Assembly (NCBI GenBank): GCA_027063755.1
Contig: JAMORD010000006.1
Span: 1-13,185 of the forward strand
Direction: 5' to 3'
Length of the DNA stretch: 13,185 bases
DNA from: a bacterium
GTDB taxonomy: Bacteria; Coprothermobacterota; Coprothermobacteria; Coprothermobacterales; JAADFF01
Of the stretch, positions 6,635 through 13,185 are shown in pieces. Below the pieces are notes generated by a model. It had not been told where the DNA came from, searched no databases, and saw nothing but the letters and a program-made list of their open reading frames with translations. How positions within the stretch are numbered: position 1 is the stretch's first letter; every line of letters begins with the position of its first letter. The translations under genes were made by a program, and so were the position numbers.

Positions 6635-6782
6635 GTAGTATAGTGTTTCAAGGTGAGAGGGTATCTATCTTTGTTGGTATCCAGTAGTATGGAATGAGTA
6701 TCTTTGTGGTTGTTTGAGGTTTTTAGATAGAAAACACTCCGAAGATAAGCGCCATAAGGGATACTATATTTCTTGCTTGGTA
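6635..6782. other. Convergent intergenic region with nested inverted repeats
   Basis: This 148-bp gap separates two convergent genes and holds no reading frame I trust and no T-tract terminator on either strand. It contains AGTGTTT (6642-6648) paired with AAACACT (6732-6738), and TCTATCT (6664-6670) paired with AGATAGA (6725-6731). The two right-hand arms abut, so both stems could stack in one RNA. There is also an imperfect direct repeat, TATCTTTGTTGGT (6666-6678) and TATCTTTGTGGT (6699-6710). Whether this is a small RNA, a 3' end structure or chance is open. Confidence 0.4.
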
Positions 6783-7412
6783 TTATTTTTTCTTTTTCAT
6801 GCTGTTCATATTCCTTAATGTGTTAATGACAAGCTTGGCGGCAAGTGTAAGGGGATAGAAGATATACATATGGCCTTCTTGTTCTTCGCCGTCTATCCAC
6901 ACTGTAAATTGGACAGAGGCCACTTTTCCCTTCATGTTTTTCTTGATATCTTCAAGCATGTCTTCGGTAAGCCCGTTTTCCAGTAGAAGGAAAGTGGGAG
7001 TAGTAATATCTACAAAGGCACCTGTTAGTTCGGAAAGGGCCCTTGCAGCGGCACCCATCATTTGATTCATGGCCTCCATAAGTGCAGATGACGCCAAGTC
7101 ATCAAGCTCTGTTACTTCCATGCCCATGGGGGCAAGCATGAGATTGGCTATTTTGATAGCCATGCCCTCTCTCAGTGTCATGAGAGAAGAGCCTGTAATA
7201 TCACCCTTGTAGTTAACAGATATGAGTATTTTCATGTCACCTGGGTTTTCTACAACAGGTTTATCGCCAAGCCATACCTTGGGGGATGTAAACTGAATTT
7301 TTCTGCCTGTAAGCTCCGATAGCGAGATAGAGGCAGCACCCATGGCAATACTACCAATTTCGCCCAGCATGGACATCAGGGCATCGCTATTGACTGCACT
7401 CTCTTCAGGCAT
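6783..7412 (-). CDS. Stand-alone FliY-N/CheC-type CheY-P phosphatase
   Basis: The 209-residue protein has two copies of the CheC/FliY phosphatase helix. The second is canonical: Ser109-x3-Glu113-x2-Asn116-x22-Pro139, in EAMNQMMG, the form seen in FliY. The first keeps Ser14-x3-Glu18 and Pro44 but has Ser21 where the catalytic Asn is expected. Members remove phosphate from CheY-P. FliY proteins continue into a FliN-like switch domain (about 380 residues in B. subtilis); here the chain stops after the phosphatase domain and ends in KKKK, so it is not a flagellar switch part in itself. The ATG at 7412 follows AGGTG by 7 nt; a GTG at 7421 overlaps that site. It faces the two receptor genes, suggesting a shared signalling path. 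CheX or CheC are the alternative names. Confidence 0.87.
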   Translation of the reverse strand: MPEESAVNSDALMSMLGEIGSIAMGAASISLSELTGRKIQFTSPKVWLGDKPVVENPGDMKILISVNYKGDITGSSLMTLREGMAIKIANLMLAPMGMEVTELDDLASSALMEAMNQMMGAAARALSELTGAFVDITTPTFLLLENGLTEDMLEDIKKNMKGKVASVQFTVWIDGEEQEGHMYIFYPLTLAAKLVINTLRNMNSMKKKK

Positions 7413-7447
7413 TTTTATCACCTATCTTTATGTTCACTCATCACTTT

Positions 7448-7453
7448 ATTATA
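7448..7453 (-). promoter_or_regulatory. Possible -10 box of the phosphatase gene
   Basis: On the minus strand a perfect TATAAT (read from 7453 to 7448) lies 36 nt before the ATG and just after the spoVS terminator. The -35 region falls in the T tract of the terminator and matches poorly, so this is a suggestion only. Confidence 0.3.
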
Positions 7454-7472
7454 TCCTATATACCTTGCAACG

Positions 7473-7499
7473 AAAAAACCCACCGCCTCTGGCGGTGGG
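7473..7499 (-). terminator. Intrinsic terminator of spoVS
   Basis: Read on the minus strand: CCCACCGCC, loop AGA, GGCGGTGGG (stem arms 7499-7491 and 7487-7479), followed by six T residues (7478-7473). It begins 22 nt after the spoVS stop and isolates spoVS from the phosphatase gene. Confidence 0.92.
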
Positions 7500-7521
7500 C
7501 CATGTTACCCCCATTGTCTAC

Positions 7522-7785
7522 TTACTCTTTGGGCTCAACGATGAACTTGATTGCTGTGCGCTCCTCCTCACCGATCTTGACATCGGTGAACCCGGGGATG
7601 CACACGAGGTCAATACCATTTGGTGCGAGATAACCTCTTGCGATAGCGATTGCCTTAACAGCCTGGTTTACAGCACCAGCACCAATTGCCTGCAGCTCGG
7701 CCTCACCGCTCTTACGAATAACCTCGGCGAGTGCACCGGCAGCCTTCTTAGGGTCAGTCTTAGCAGAGATCTTCAGAACTTCCAT
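7522..7785 (-). CDS. spoVS: Stage V sporulation protein S
   Basis: This 87-residue protein matches SpoVS almost end to end: MEVLKISAK at the N-terminus, QAIGAGAVNQAVKAIAIARG at 32-51, and EERTAIKFIVEP at the C-terminus; the B. subtilis protein has 86 residues. SpoVS is a small Alba-fold-like, probably nucleic-acid-binding protein, needed for spore coat and septation events in Bacillus and also kept in non-sporulating thermophiles. The ATG at 7785 gives the conserved MEVLK start; a GTG just before it (7788) is closer to the ideal distance from AGGAGGGG and could also be used. The gene is monocistronic with its own promoter, 5' hairpin and terminator. All ten Ile codons are ATC or ATT, with no ATA, unlike its neighbours, which points to high expression. 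Its presence does not prove sporulation. Confidence 0.95.
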   Translation of the reverse strand: MEVLKISAKTDPKKAAGALAEVIRKSGEAELQAIGAGAVNQAVKAIAIARGYLAPNGIDLVCIPGFTDVKIGEEERTAIKFIVEPKE

Positions 7786-7808
7786 CACTTGATCCCCTCC
7801 TTTTCTAA

Positions 7809-7822
7809 TGGGTTTTTACCCA
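7809..7822 (-). promoter_or_regulatory. 5' hairpin in the spoVS leader
   Basis: On the minus strand TGGGT-AAAA-ACCCA forms a 5-bp stem with an A4 loop. It begins about 7 nt after the -10 element, so it should sit at or within a base or two of the 5' end of the mRNA, a place where such hairpins can slow RNA decay. It also covers the stop codon of the ATPase gene. Confidence 0.45.
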
Positions 7823-8763
7823 AGATTTATTATACCATTTATCTTTTTCTTCCAATATGGGTGAAGAAGCGCAAAGTGTCCACTTTTGTTTCTATGCAGT
7901 ATACCAACGGAGACAAGTTTTTCTATGAAGTCTAACTTTTTTATCTTGGGGTATTTGAGCCTTATCAGTTTTTTAGGTGCTACTACTTCACCTTCGGTGG
8001 CTACAACCTTTAAGAGGAAGAGTGCCGGTTCTGGTAAGCTGTTTATAAGGTTTTGCCACGCTGTGTCAATGCCCGATTCCCATATGTCTCTTGCAAATTC
8101 TGGGTTTCGCACCTTGTTTCTGATGTATAGGGCTATTTCCAGCCATGTGCGTTTACCATTAGGTTTTTTGGCTGGTGCCTTGAGTATCTCTTCCACCATA
8201 TACCGTGCAGCATCGGGACTATGGGCACCAAGGTTGATATCTCCATGTTTGTCAAGCATTAGGGTTATTGTTGTATCACTGGGTTTAATGCCACCGATAT
8301 GCACATCGTACATGTCCTTATCGGCAAACAAGAGCACAGGAGTGTCAGTTGCCAGTGCCAGTTTCTCAATGTCTTCTGCTTCTATATGAATATTACCCTT
8401 TAGTTTGATAAACCAGAAAGGCCTCGGCAGTGTGCGTATAAGGAGATAAGCAAGTGCGGTTTTCCCCGTGCCGGTGGCTCCTCCTATTGTCAGTCTGCCC
8501 TTTCTGATAAACCTGTCTTTGATATCGTCAAAGTCAAATGTATGCACAAGGTGGCTGCTGCGATGAACAGGGATGTAATCAATGGCCGGCGATATCATCT
8601 TCTTGTTGGTAATGAGATAGATGTCTGCAAGTTCTGTTTCTGGTAAACCATCTACCTCTCTGTAGTTCCAGCCCATGCTACGGGCCAATACTTCTCTCAT
8701 ATGTACATCTTCTACATTGGTTTTAAGCCAATATGAAAATGCGTCCCTAATAATTTCTTTCAT
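7816..8763 (-). CDS. Orphan P-loop ATPase, unknown function
   Basis: I do not recognise this 315-residue protein. It has a clear Walker A, GGATGTGKT at 94-102 (Lys101), preceded by a predicted strand RLTI, and a Walker B-like hydrophobic strand VLLFAD at 143-148. A following TTITLML strand and SPDAARYMVEEIL helix suggest a compact AAA or STAND-like ATPase core. Residues 1-90 look like an all-helical or mixed N-terminal region, and 245-305 (EPALFLLKVVATEGEV, then LVSVGILHRNKSGHFALLHPYW) look like a winged-helix domain, as in archaeal-type AAA ATPases. No signal or membrane helix is seen. I chose ATG 8763 because GAGGTGAT precedes it; the longer frame upstream runs into the divergent gene. The spoVS promoter lies in its 3' end. 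It could be regulatory, DNA-linked or defence-related; the sequence does not decide. Confidence 0.8.
   Translation of the reverse strand: MKEIIRDAFSYWLKTNVEDVHMREVLARSMGWNYREVDGLPETELADIYLITNKKMISPAIDYIPVHRSSHLVHTFDFDDIKDRFIRKGRLTIGGATGTGKTALAYLLIRTLPRPFWFIKLKGNIHIEAEDIEKLALATDTPVLLFADKDMYDVHIGGIKPSDTTITLMLDKHGDINLGAHSPDAARYMVEEILKAPAKKPNGKRTWLEIALYIRNKVRNPEFARDIWESGIDTAWQNLINSLPEPALFLLKVVATEGEVVAPKKLIRLKYPKIKKLDFIEKLVSVGILHRNKSGHFALLHPYWKKKINGIINLG
7829..7855 (-). promoter_or_regulatory. Extended -10 promoter of spoVS
   Basis: On the minus strand TGGTATAAT (7837-7829) is a perfect -10 hexamer with the TGn extension. TTGGAA (7855-7850) is a possible -35 at a short 15-bp spacing, which an extended -10 can tolerate. 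The promoter lies within the last codons of the ATPase gene. Confidence 0.65.
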
Positions 8764-8810
8764 ATCTATCACCTCTTCTATTAATATATACCTTGTGGGG
8801 GTGATATTGT
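8764..8810. promoter_or_regulatory. Divergent intergenic region with back-to-back ribosome sites
   Basis: Only 47 bp separate the start codons of the ATPase gene and the NAD(P)HX repair gene. It contains both ribosome sites (GAGGTGAT on the minus strand; GGGGGTGAT at 8797-8805 on the plus strand) around an A/T core, TATTAATATATA (8779-8790). Any two promoters here must overlap or extend into the opposite genes; no clear -35 boxes are visible. Confidence 0.35.
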
Positions 8811-10259
8811 ATGTTGCCACTTGTGGGAGCAGGTGAAATGGCATTGCAAGATGCACTGGTGCAGGAATCTCTTGGTATTCCCGGCTCAGTGCTTATGGAG
8901 AGTGCCGGCAGAAGTGTAGGTGAGTTCATACTGACAACGCTGGATCCAGCAGAAGTTACTGTTCTCGTTGGTCCGGGTAATAATGGTGGTGATGGCTATG
9001 CCGTTGCCAGATATTTACTGTCGTGGAATATACCGGTAAAGGTATATGCAGCAGAGCCTAAATCTCGGCTTGCCATTATGCAGAGGCGACTATTTACCCG
9101 TTCAGGAGGTAAGGTATTTCCTCTGAAGGATGTCTTTGCTGTTGACAGTATGGATGTTGTTGTTGATGCCCTATTTGGTGTGGGGTTAAAGAGGCCTCTT
9201 GATGGTATATATGCAGATGTTGTTAGCTATATGTCTGAAGTATCGTCCCGTGTTAGGGTTGCTGTTGATATGCCATCGGGACTTTCTGCAGATACAGGTA
9301 TGCCTATGGGAAGTGTTTTTCCGGCTGACTATACCATTACATTTGGACTACCTAAACTGGGTTTGTTTCTTGAGCCTGGCTTTATGTTTTCTGGCAAGAT
9401 AAGGGTAGATTCTATTGGTGTGCCCTTGTCTGTGTGGCTCTCAAGCATATCCGTGAAACATTGGGCTGTGGTCAAAGAGGATGTTCAAGTGGCATTGGCA
9501 TCGCTAACATCTCCCAGCCATAAGGGAGAGGCCGGAAGGTTGCTTATTGTTGGAGGTGGAGATATCTACAGCGGCGCACCGCTCATGGCAGCCCTCGGTG
9601 CTATGGCCATGAGAACAGGTCTAATATATGTAGCCGTGCCAGACAAGATAAAGCCGTATGTAGCAGGAAAGTATCCAGAACTTATTGTAATAGGTTGGAA
9701 TGAGTTTGATACAGAACTGTTGGAGAAAGTTGATGCCATTGTTGTAGGACCTGGTATGGCACAGCTGCCACCATTTATAGACAACATCTTAGATGTGCCA
9801 GTACCCCGTGTTGTTGATGCCTCTGCTATACGGAGGGATATTCTTATAGGCATGAAGGGTAGTTATGTTATTACCCCTCATCCCGGTGAAGCGGCGCGGT
9901 TGCTCGGCACCGATGTAGAAAAGGTGAAAAACAATAGACTTCGCACGACACTGGAGCTTCTCAACTATGCCCCTGTTGTTGTTTTAAAAGGCAGACGTAC
10001 CATTACAGCTTCAGGTTCTGTCAGGTGGATAAATACATCGGGCAATGATCTCCTTGCTATTGGTGGTTCCGGTGATGTTTTGTCTGGCATAATAGGAGGC
10101 TTAATAGCCAGAGGACTTGATATTGCTACATCCTCATGGGCCGGTGTCTATATACATGGCTGGTGGGCAGATTATATGAAAGACAATGGTGGTATGTTAC
10201 TACCTCACAAGGTTATAGATATAGATTTCTTTACAGAGCTTTTTAAAAGATCATCCTAA
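8811..10259 (+). CDS. nnr: Bifunctional NAD(P)HX epimerase / ADP-dependent NAD(P)HX dehydratase
   Basis: This 482-residue fused enzyme repairs hydrated NADH and NADPH. The epimerase domain fills residues 1-210, with GPGNNGGDG at 54-62, DALFGVGLKRPLDG at 119-132 and the VDMPSGL motif at 152-158. The ribokinase-like dehydratase domain follows from about 220, with SHKGEAGRLLIVGG at 236-249, VGPG at 312-315, ITPHPGEAARLLG at 354-366 and the anion-hole GGSGDVLSG at 418-426 containing the catalytic Asp422. The usual GNPGMATGGTGD is GNDLLAIGGSGD here; the GD core is intact. Length and domain order match E. coli Nnr (YjeF). The ATG at 8811 follows GGGGGTGAT by a usual distance. The gene stands alone between divergent and convergent neighbours; its 3' end overlaps the permease gene by 17 bp. 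The protein is cytosolic. Confidence 0.95.
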   Translation: MLPLVGAGEMALQDALVQESLGIPGSVLMESAGRSVGEFILTTLDPAEVTVLVGPGNNGGDGYAVARYLLSWNIPVKVYAAEPKSRLAIMQRRLFTRSGGKVFPLKDVFAVDSMDVVVDALFGVGLKRPLDGIYADVVSYMSEVSSRVRVAVDMPSGLSADTGMPMGSVFPADYTITFGLPKLGLFLEPGFMFSGKIRVDSIGVPLSVWLSSISVKHWAVVKEDVQVALASLTSPSHKGEAGRLLIVGGGDIYSGAPLMAALGAMAMRTGLIYVAVPDKIKPYVAGKYPELIVIGWNEFDTELLEKVDAIVVGPGMAQLPPFIDNILDVPVPRVVDASAIRRDILIGMKGSYVITPHPGEAARLLGTDVEKVKNNRLRTTLELLNYAPVVVLKGRRTITASGSVRWINTSGNDLLAIGGSGDVLSGIIGGLIARGLDIATSSWAGVYIHGWWADYMKDNGGMLLPHKVIDIDFFTELFKRSS

Positions 10260-11202
10260 TAATCCAATAGAATATGGGGATAAGCACAAGGCTTGCCACA
10301 GTGGTCAGGGTGACCGCTGCGGCGGCCTTTCTACTGTCAAGGTGTGCCCCTGATGCATATATAACACTGGCCATCATCACAGGCATAGTTGACTGAAACA
10401 TAATAGCCATGGAGGCCATGTGGCTAAGCTGAATCATGCCCGGAATGAGAGGAAGCAGATAGAGGGCGGTGAGTACAACTCCCAGGTGAATGACAGGTGT
10501 GATGACAAATTTGCCCACGAAGGTTAAGAATATAAACCGAATATACTGAATAATACCTGTGAAGTTTGTGATAAGTCCCAGACTGAGCATAATGAGTGGA
10601 CTTGATGTCTTGCCAACGGTTTCCGCTATTGAGATAACAATATCCCACCCAGAGGCCCATGATGACGGGGTTAGGGGTATGATGAATCTCAGAAGAAAGC
10701 CGATGATAAAACCTATCAGTGGGGGGGATAGGATCTTTTTCTTCTTGCCCTTGCCTCCCAGTGTAGGGTATATGATGGTGAGAAATGTTGTTGTCTGAGT
10801 AATGTTGTATGCCACGGCATATGTTAGTGCTGAAACTCCAAGCAGACTTTCTACTATAGGGTAGCCCATATATGCCGTATTTCCCATGATTGCGGTAATT
10901 TCTAATAGTTTTTCTTCATCGTGGGGTACAAGGCCCGAAAACAGAAACTTGATAACACCCCATGTCAAGAGAATGGATATAAAGGCAATGATGGGAACCA
11001 GCCACATATCTTTGGGAATGTTGGCCGTATATGAGACATATAGCAGAAGTAGTGGGAGTGTAATGTTGTAAACAATCTTTGTAAGTCTATCTCCATCTTT
11101 TTCATCAATATTGGGCGAGAATACTTTATAGAGATATGCTAGTAACATTATGCCGGCGAATATCAGCACCTTATGTATAGCCAGTATTAACCCCTTTTCC
11201 AT
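10243..11202 (-). CDS. AEC-family permease (auxin efflux carrier superfamily)
   Basis: This 319-residue membrane protein has about nine or ten hydrophobic helices in two groups separated by a basic loop, GGKGKKKK, at 149-156. Family marks are NITLPLLLLY at 46-55, MGNTAYMGYPIVESLLG at 106-122, the second-half TSSPLIMLSLG near 199-209 and a C-terminal STMPVMMASVIYASGAHLDS at 271-290 before the last helix. AEC proteins export or take up organic acids such as malate, malonate or citrate in bacteria; the substrate cannot be read here. The ATG at 11202 follows GGGAGGG by 6 nt; a GTG frame upstream has no site. It is divergent from phoH and convergent with nnr, sharing 17 bp at the 3' end and no visible terminator. 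Confidence 0.88.
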   Translation of the reverse strand: MEKGLILAIHKVLIFAGIMLLAYLYKVFSPNIDEKDGDRLTKIVYNITLPLLLLYVSYTANIPKDMWLVPIIAFISILLTWGVIKFLFSGLVPHDEEKLLEITAIMGNTAYMGYPIVESLLGVSALTYAVAYNITQTTTFLTIIYPTLGGKGKKKKILSPPLIGFIIGFLLRFIIPLTPSSWASGWDIVISIAETVGKTSSPLIMLSLGLITNFTGIIQYIRFIFLTFVGKFVITPVIHLGVVLTALYLLPLIPGMIQLSHMASMAIMFQSTMPVMMASVIYASGAHLDSRKAAAAVTLTTVASLVLIPIFYWIIRMIF

Positions 11203-11273
11203 GGCTACCCTCCCTTTTTGTGTTATATTATGCCACGACACTCATTATAATGGTGATAAGGAGGTGTATGTGA
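11203..11273. promoter_or_regulatory. Divergent promoter region of the permease and phoH
   Basis: The centre holds CATTATAATG (11243-11252), a perfect palindrome with TATAAT on both strands. On the plus strand TATAAT (11246-11251) lies about 23 nt before the phoH start. On the minus strand TGGCATAAT (11234-11226) resembles an extended -10 for the permease. Neither has a convincing -35, so exact promoters are uncertain. Confidence 0.4.
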
Positions 11274-12263
11274 TTGTCGGATATTAAACAGATGCGTATT
11301 GGAGATAGGCATGCTGCAGAACTGAGCGGTGTGTCATCAGATAATCTTAAGACTATTGAGTCTGTGTTTGAGGTAAGTATAACGCTGTCAGGCGATGAAA
11401 TATACATCATAGGGGAAAAAGAGGCTGTAGATATGGCCTATCAGTTTATTAAAGGTCTTCTTGAAGGCAACCATATGGATTATTCTCCTGAAGACCTGTT
11501 TCGTGTTGCCAATGACTTTGTTCATGGCAAGGTAAAAGGGGCCGATCTCGCCCCCGATGCCATTGTCAAGACATATAGGGGCAAGGTTATTAAACCCAAA
11601 ACTGCAGGTCAAAGACGCATAGTAAAGGCCATACAGGAAAATGATGTGGTATTTGTTATTGGGCCGGCTGGAACAGGTAAAACTTATATCAGCGTGGCGA
11701 TGGCAGTTTCATATTTCAAAGCCCACAAGGTGTCTCGTATTGTCTTAACAAGACCTGTTATAGAGGCTGGTGAGAAACTGGGATTCTTGCCTGGAGATAT
11801 TCTCCAAAAAGTAGATCCATATTTTAGACCCCTTTACGATGCTTTATATGACATGATGGGTTTTGATAGGGTCAATAAATACATACAAAAAAACATCATT
11901 GAGATAGCCCCTCTTGCTTATATGAGGGGCCGTACATTCAATGACTCATTTATTATCATGGATGAGGCCCAGAATACAACAATAGAGCAGATGAAGATGG
12001 CACTGACAAGGCTTGGTTGGGGTTCAAAGCTCGTTATTACCGGTGATATTATGCAGATAGACTTGGAACATCCCGGTAGAAGTGGACTACTGCATGCCCT
12101 TGAAGTGCTGAAAAATGTTAAGGGCATTTCCATGGTATTTCTTGATGAGACAGACAATGTCAGACATGATCTTGTGCAGAAGATTATTAGGGCATATAAG
12201 GTGTATGAAAAAGAGACAGACTACGATAGATTGAGAGGAAGACTTGGCGGTGGCGAAGAATAA
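11274..12263 (+). CDS. phoH: PhoH-family ATPase
   Basis: This 329-residue PhoH-like protein has a KH-like N-terminal region (1-65), Walker A GPAGTGKT at 130-137, LTRPVIEAGEKLGFLPGD at 158-175, the RGRTFNDSF segment at 218-226, Walker B FIIMDEAQN at 226-234 and sensor region ITGDIMQIDL at 255-264; the common TGDxTQ Thr is Met here. VRHDLVQKIIRAY at 296-308 closes the domain. PhoH proteins are ATPases linked to RNA metabolism and ribosome maturation, coded beside pgpH and ybeY in many Firmicutes, as here. The start is TTG at 11274, 9 nt after GGAGG (11260-11264); nearer ATG and GTG codons run into stops. It overlaps the next gene by 14 nt. The protein is cytosolic. Confidence 0.94.
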   Translation: MSDIKQMRIGDRHAAELSGVSSDNLKTIESVFEVSITLSGDEIYIIGEKEAVDMAYQFIKGLLEGNHMDYSPEDLFRVANDFVHGKVKGADLAPDAIVKTYRGKVIKPKTAGQRRIVKAIQENDVVFVIGPAGTGKTYISVAMAVSYFKAHKVSRIVLTRPVIEAGEKLGFLPGDILQKVDPYFRPLYDALYDMMGFDRVNKYIQKNIIEIAPLAYMRGRTFNDSFIIMDEAQNTTIEQMKMALTRLGWGSKLVITGDIMQIDLEHPGRSGLLHALEVLKNVKGISMVFLDETDNVRHDLVQKIIRAYKVYEKETDYDRLRGRLGGGEE

Positions 12264-13185
12264 AAAGCGTAAGTTTCGGTTGTTTCACCTAATAATGGGC
12301 TCTATTATTCTATTTGCCGTCATGTCGGGTTCTATTTTTATTACATATATACCTGTGTCTGTAGGTAAACCTGCACCGGCAGATGTTTATGCCCGTAAAA
12401 CAGCTGTTGTTGTAGATGAAGATGCTATTAAGCTTATGAAGGCTGAAATATACAATGCCCTTTTACCACCAAGATATAGGCTGGTGGCAGTCATTAACCT
12501 GTTTGCGACGAGAATAGATGTTTTAACGACTTTAATGAATTACAATGACTTTTCACCTGGAGATGTGTACAGGTATAAAGATGTATTTGGTGAAGATAGG
12601 GCCGATAGATTGGTGAAGTTGCTTCTAAATGTTGATCCCGATGATTATCCTATTTTGTCTGGTCTCGTGTATAAAGTGGGTAATCGCCTTATATACAACG
12701 GTATTACCAACGAGGAGAACTTAGATAAAGACATAGAAAGAGCTCTTTCAGATGAGGGGGTCTTTTCTGAGTATCGTAGTGTTGTGAAGGATATTATCAA
12801 ATTACTTATCCCTGGTATCACAGACAAGGTAGATAACTCTTATGTTGATAGCAAGCTGGTATCGCAATCTTTGACGCTCACATCACCTGTGAAGTTTGTG
12901 GCTAAAGGTGATCTTATCTTGCGTAAAGGTCAGATCGTTGCCCCGGCAGATATTCGTATTCTCAACATGATAGGCTACACTACCAGTGGTTTTTATTCTA
13001 AGATTGCCGAAGGTTTCGTTCTCACCATTCTTATTGCATTGGGTGTATATGGACTTTATCTGTGGCGGAGGCAGAGATATGGAAGTACAGTATTTATGCT
13101 TCCATATATTATGGCTGTTTGGTATAGCTTGTTTTTTGTGCTCATGTGGTATTTTCCATATGAGCGGGTGGGCTTTTGGGTAGCG
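12250..13185 (+). CDS. pgpH: PgpH-type membrane HD phosphohydrolase, N-terminal part
   Basis: A continuous frame runs from GTG 12250 to the window end (312 codons, no stop). It begins with a basic stretch MAKNKKRKFR and a membrane helix at about 13-34, then an extracytoplasmic 7TMR-HDED-type domain with GKPAPADVYARK at 39-50 and VAKGDLILRKGQIV at 217-230, and further membrane helices from about 253-272 and 282-302. The whole protein should have about 700 residues with a cytosolic HD domain that hydrolyses cyclic di-AMP; that catalytic part is outside the window. The gene starts inside phoH (14-nt overlap), 10 nt after AGAGGA at 12234-12239, so the two are coupled. The phoH-pgpH order is that of Bacillus and many Clostridia. 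The HD motif cannot be checked here, so the symbol rests on domain layout and gene order. Confidence 0.85.
   Translation, partial: MAKNKKRKFRLFHLIMGSIILFAVMSGSIFITYIPVSVGKPAPADVYARKTAVVVDEDAIKLMKAEIYNALLPPRYRLVAVINLFATRIDVLTTLMNYNDFSPGDVYRYKDVFGEDRADRLVKLLLNVDPDDYPILSGLVYKVGNRLIYNGITNEENLDKDIERALSDEGVFSEYRSVVKDIIKLLIPGITDKVDNSYVDSKLVSQSLTLTSPVKFVAKGDLILRKGQIVAPADIRILNMIGYTTSGFYSKIAEGFVLTILIALGVYGLYLWRRQRYGSTVFMLPYIMAVWYSLFFVLMWYFPYERVGFWVA

Noticed and set aside
8764-8856. A longer N-terminus of the orphan ATPase (31 extra residues)
   Set aside because: It would overlap the start of nnr on the other strand, lacks a ribosome site, while ATG 8763 has a good GAGGTGAT before it.
12986-13183. A 65-codon plus-strand frame near the window end
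   Set aside because: It is in another frame inside the open pgpH coding region.

Overview
This window reads as the chromosome of an anaerobic bacterium of Bacillota type or a deep-branching spore-lineage-like thermophile. The reasons are strong GGAGG ribosome sites, frequent GTG starts, many ATA and AGA/AGG codons, a SpoVS gene, a FliY-type CheC phosphatase, the phoH-pgpH gene order familiar from Firmicutes, and several iron-sulfur/cofactor proteins typical of anaerobes. I cannot name the species. No rRNA, tRNA, CRISPR array or insertion sequence was seen.

Region 1 (1-4312, + strand) is a metal-cofactor locus. It starts with the end of a DUF5320-like protein, then a second DUF5320-like protein with an Arg/Gly-rich tail, and a strong terminator. 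A second unit follows: two NifX/NifB-type (dinitrogenase iron-molybdenum cofactor family) proteins, the first with a long Gly/Arg/Met-rich tail, two tandem MinD-type ATPases each carrying an inserted 2x[4Fe-4S] ferredoxin domain, and a radical SAM protein. The set recalls the orp (orange protein, Mo-Cu cluster) loci of sulfate reducers and similar uncharacterised clusters in other anaerobes.

Region 2 (4360-7412) is a chemotaxis-like signalling island: two tandem paralogous chemoreceptors with one N-terminal membrane helix and no ligand-binding domain, and, convergent to them, a stand-alone FliY-N/CheC-type CheY-P phosphatase. They may form one small signalling module.

Region 3 (7473-8763, - strand) holds spoVS, with its own strong promoter, 5' hairpin, high-expression codon use and terminator, preceded by an orphan P-loop ATPase of unknown role.

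Region 4 (8811-13185) holds housekeeping genes: a bifunctional NAD(P)HX repair enzyme, a convergent AEC-family permease whose 3' end overlaps it by 17 bp, and the phoH-pgpH pair, with pgpH running off the window end. Intergenic spaces are short; the only one that may hide extra structure is 6635-6782.
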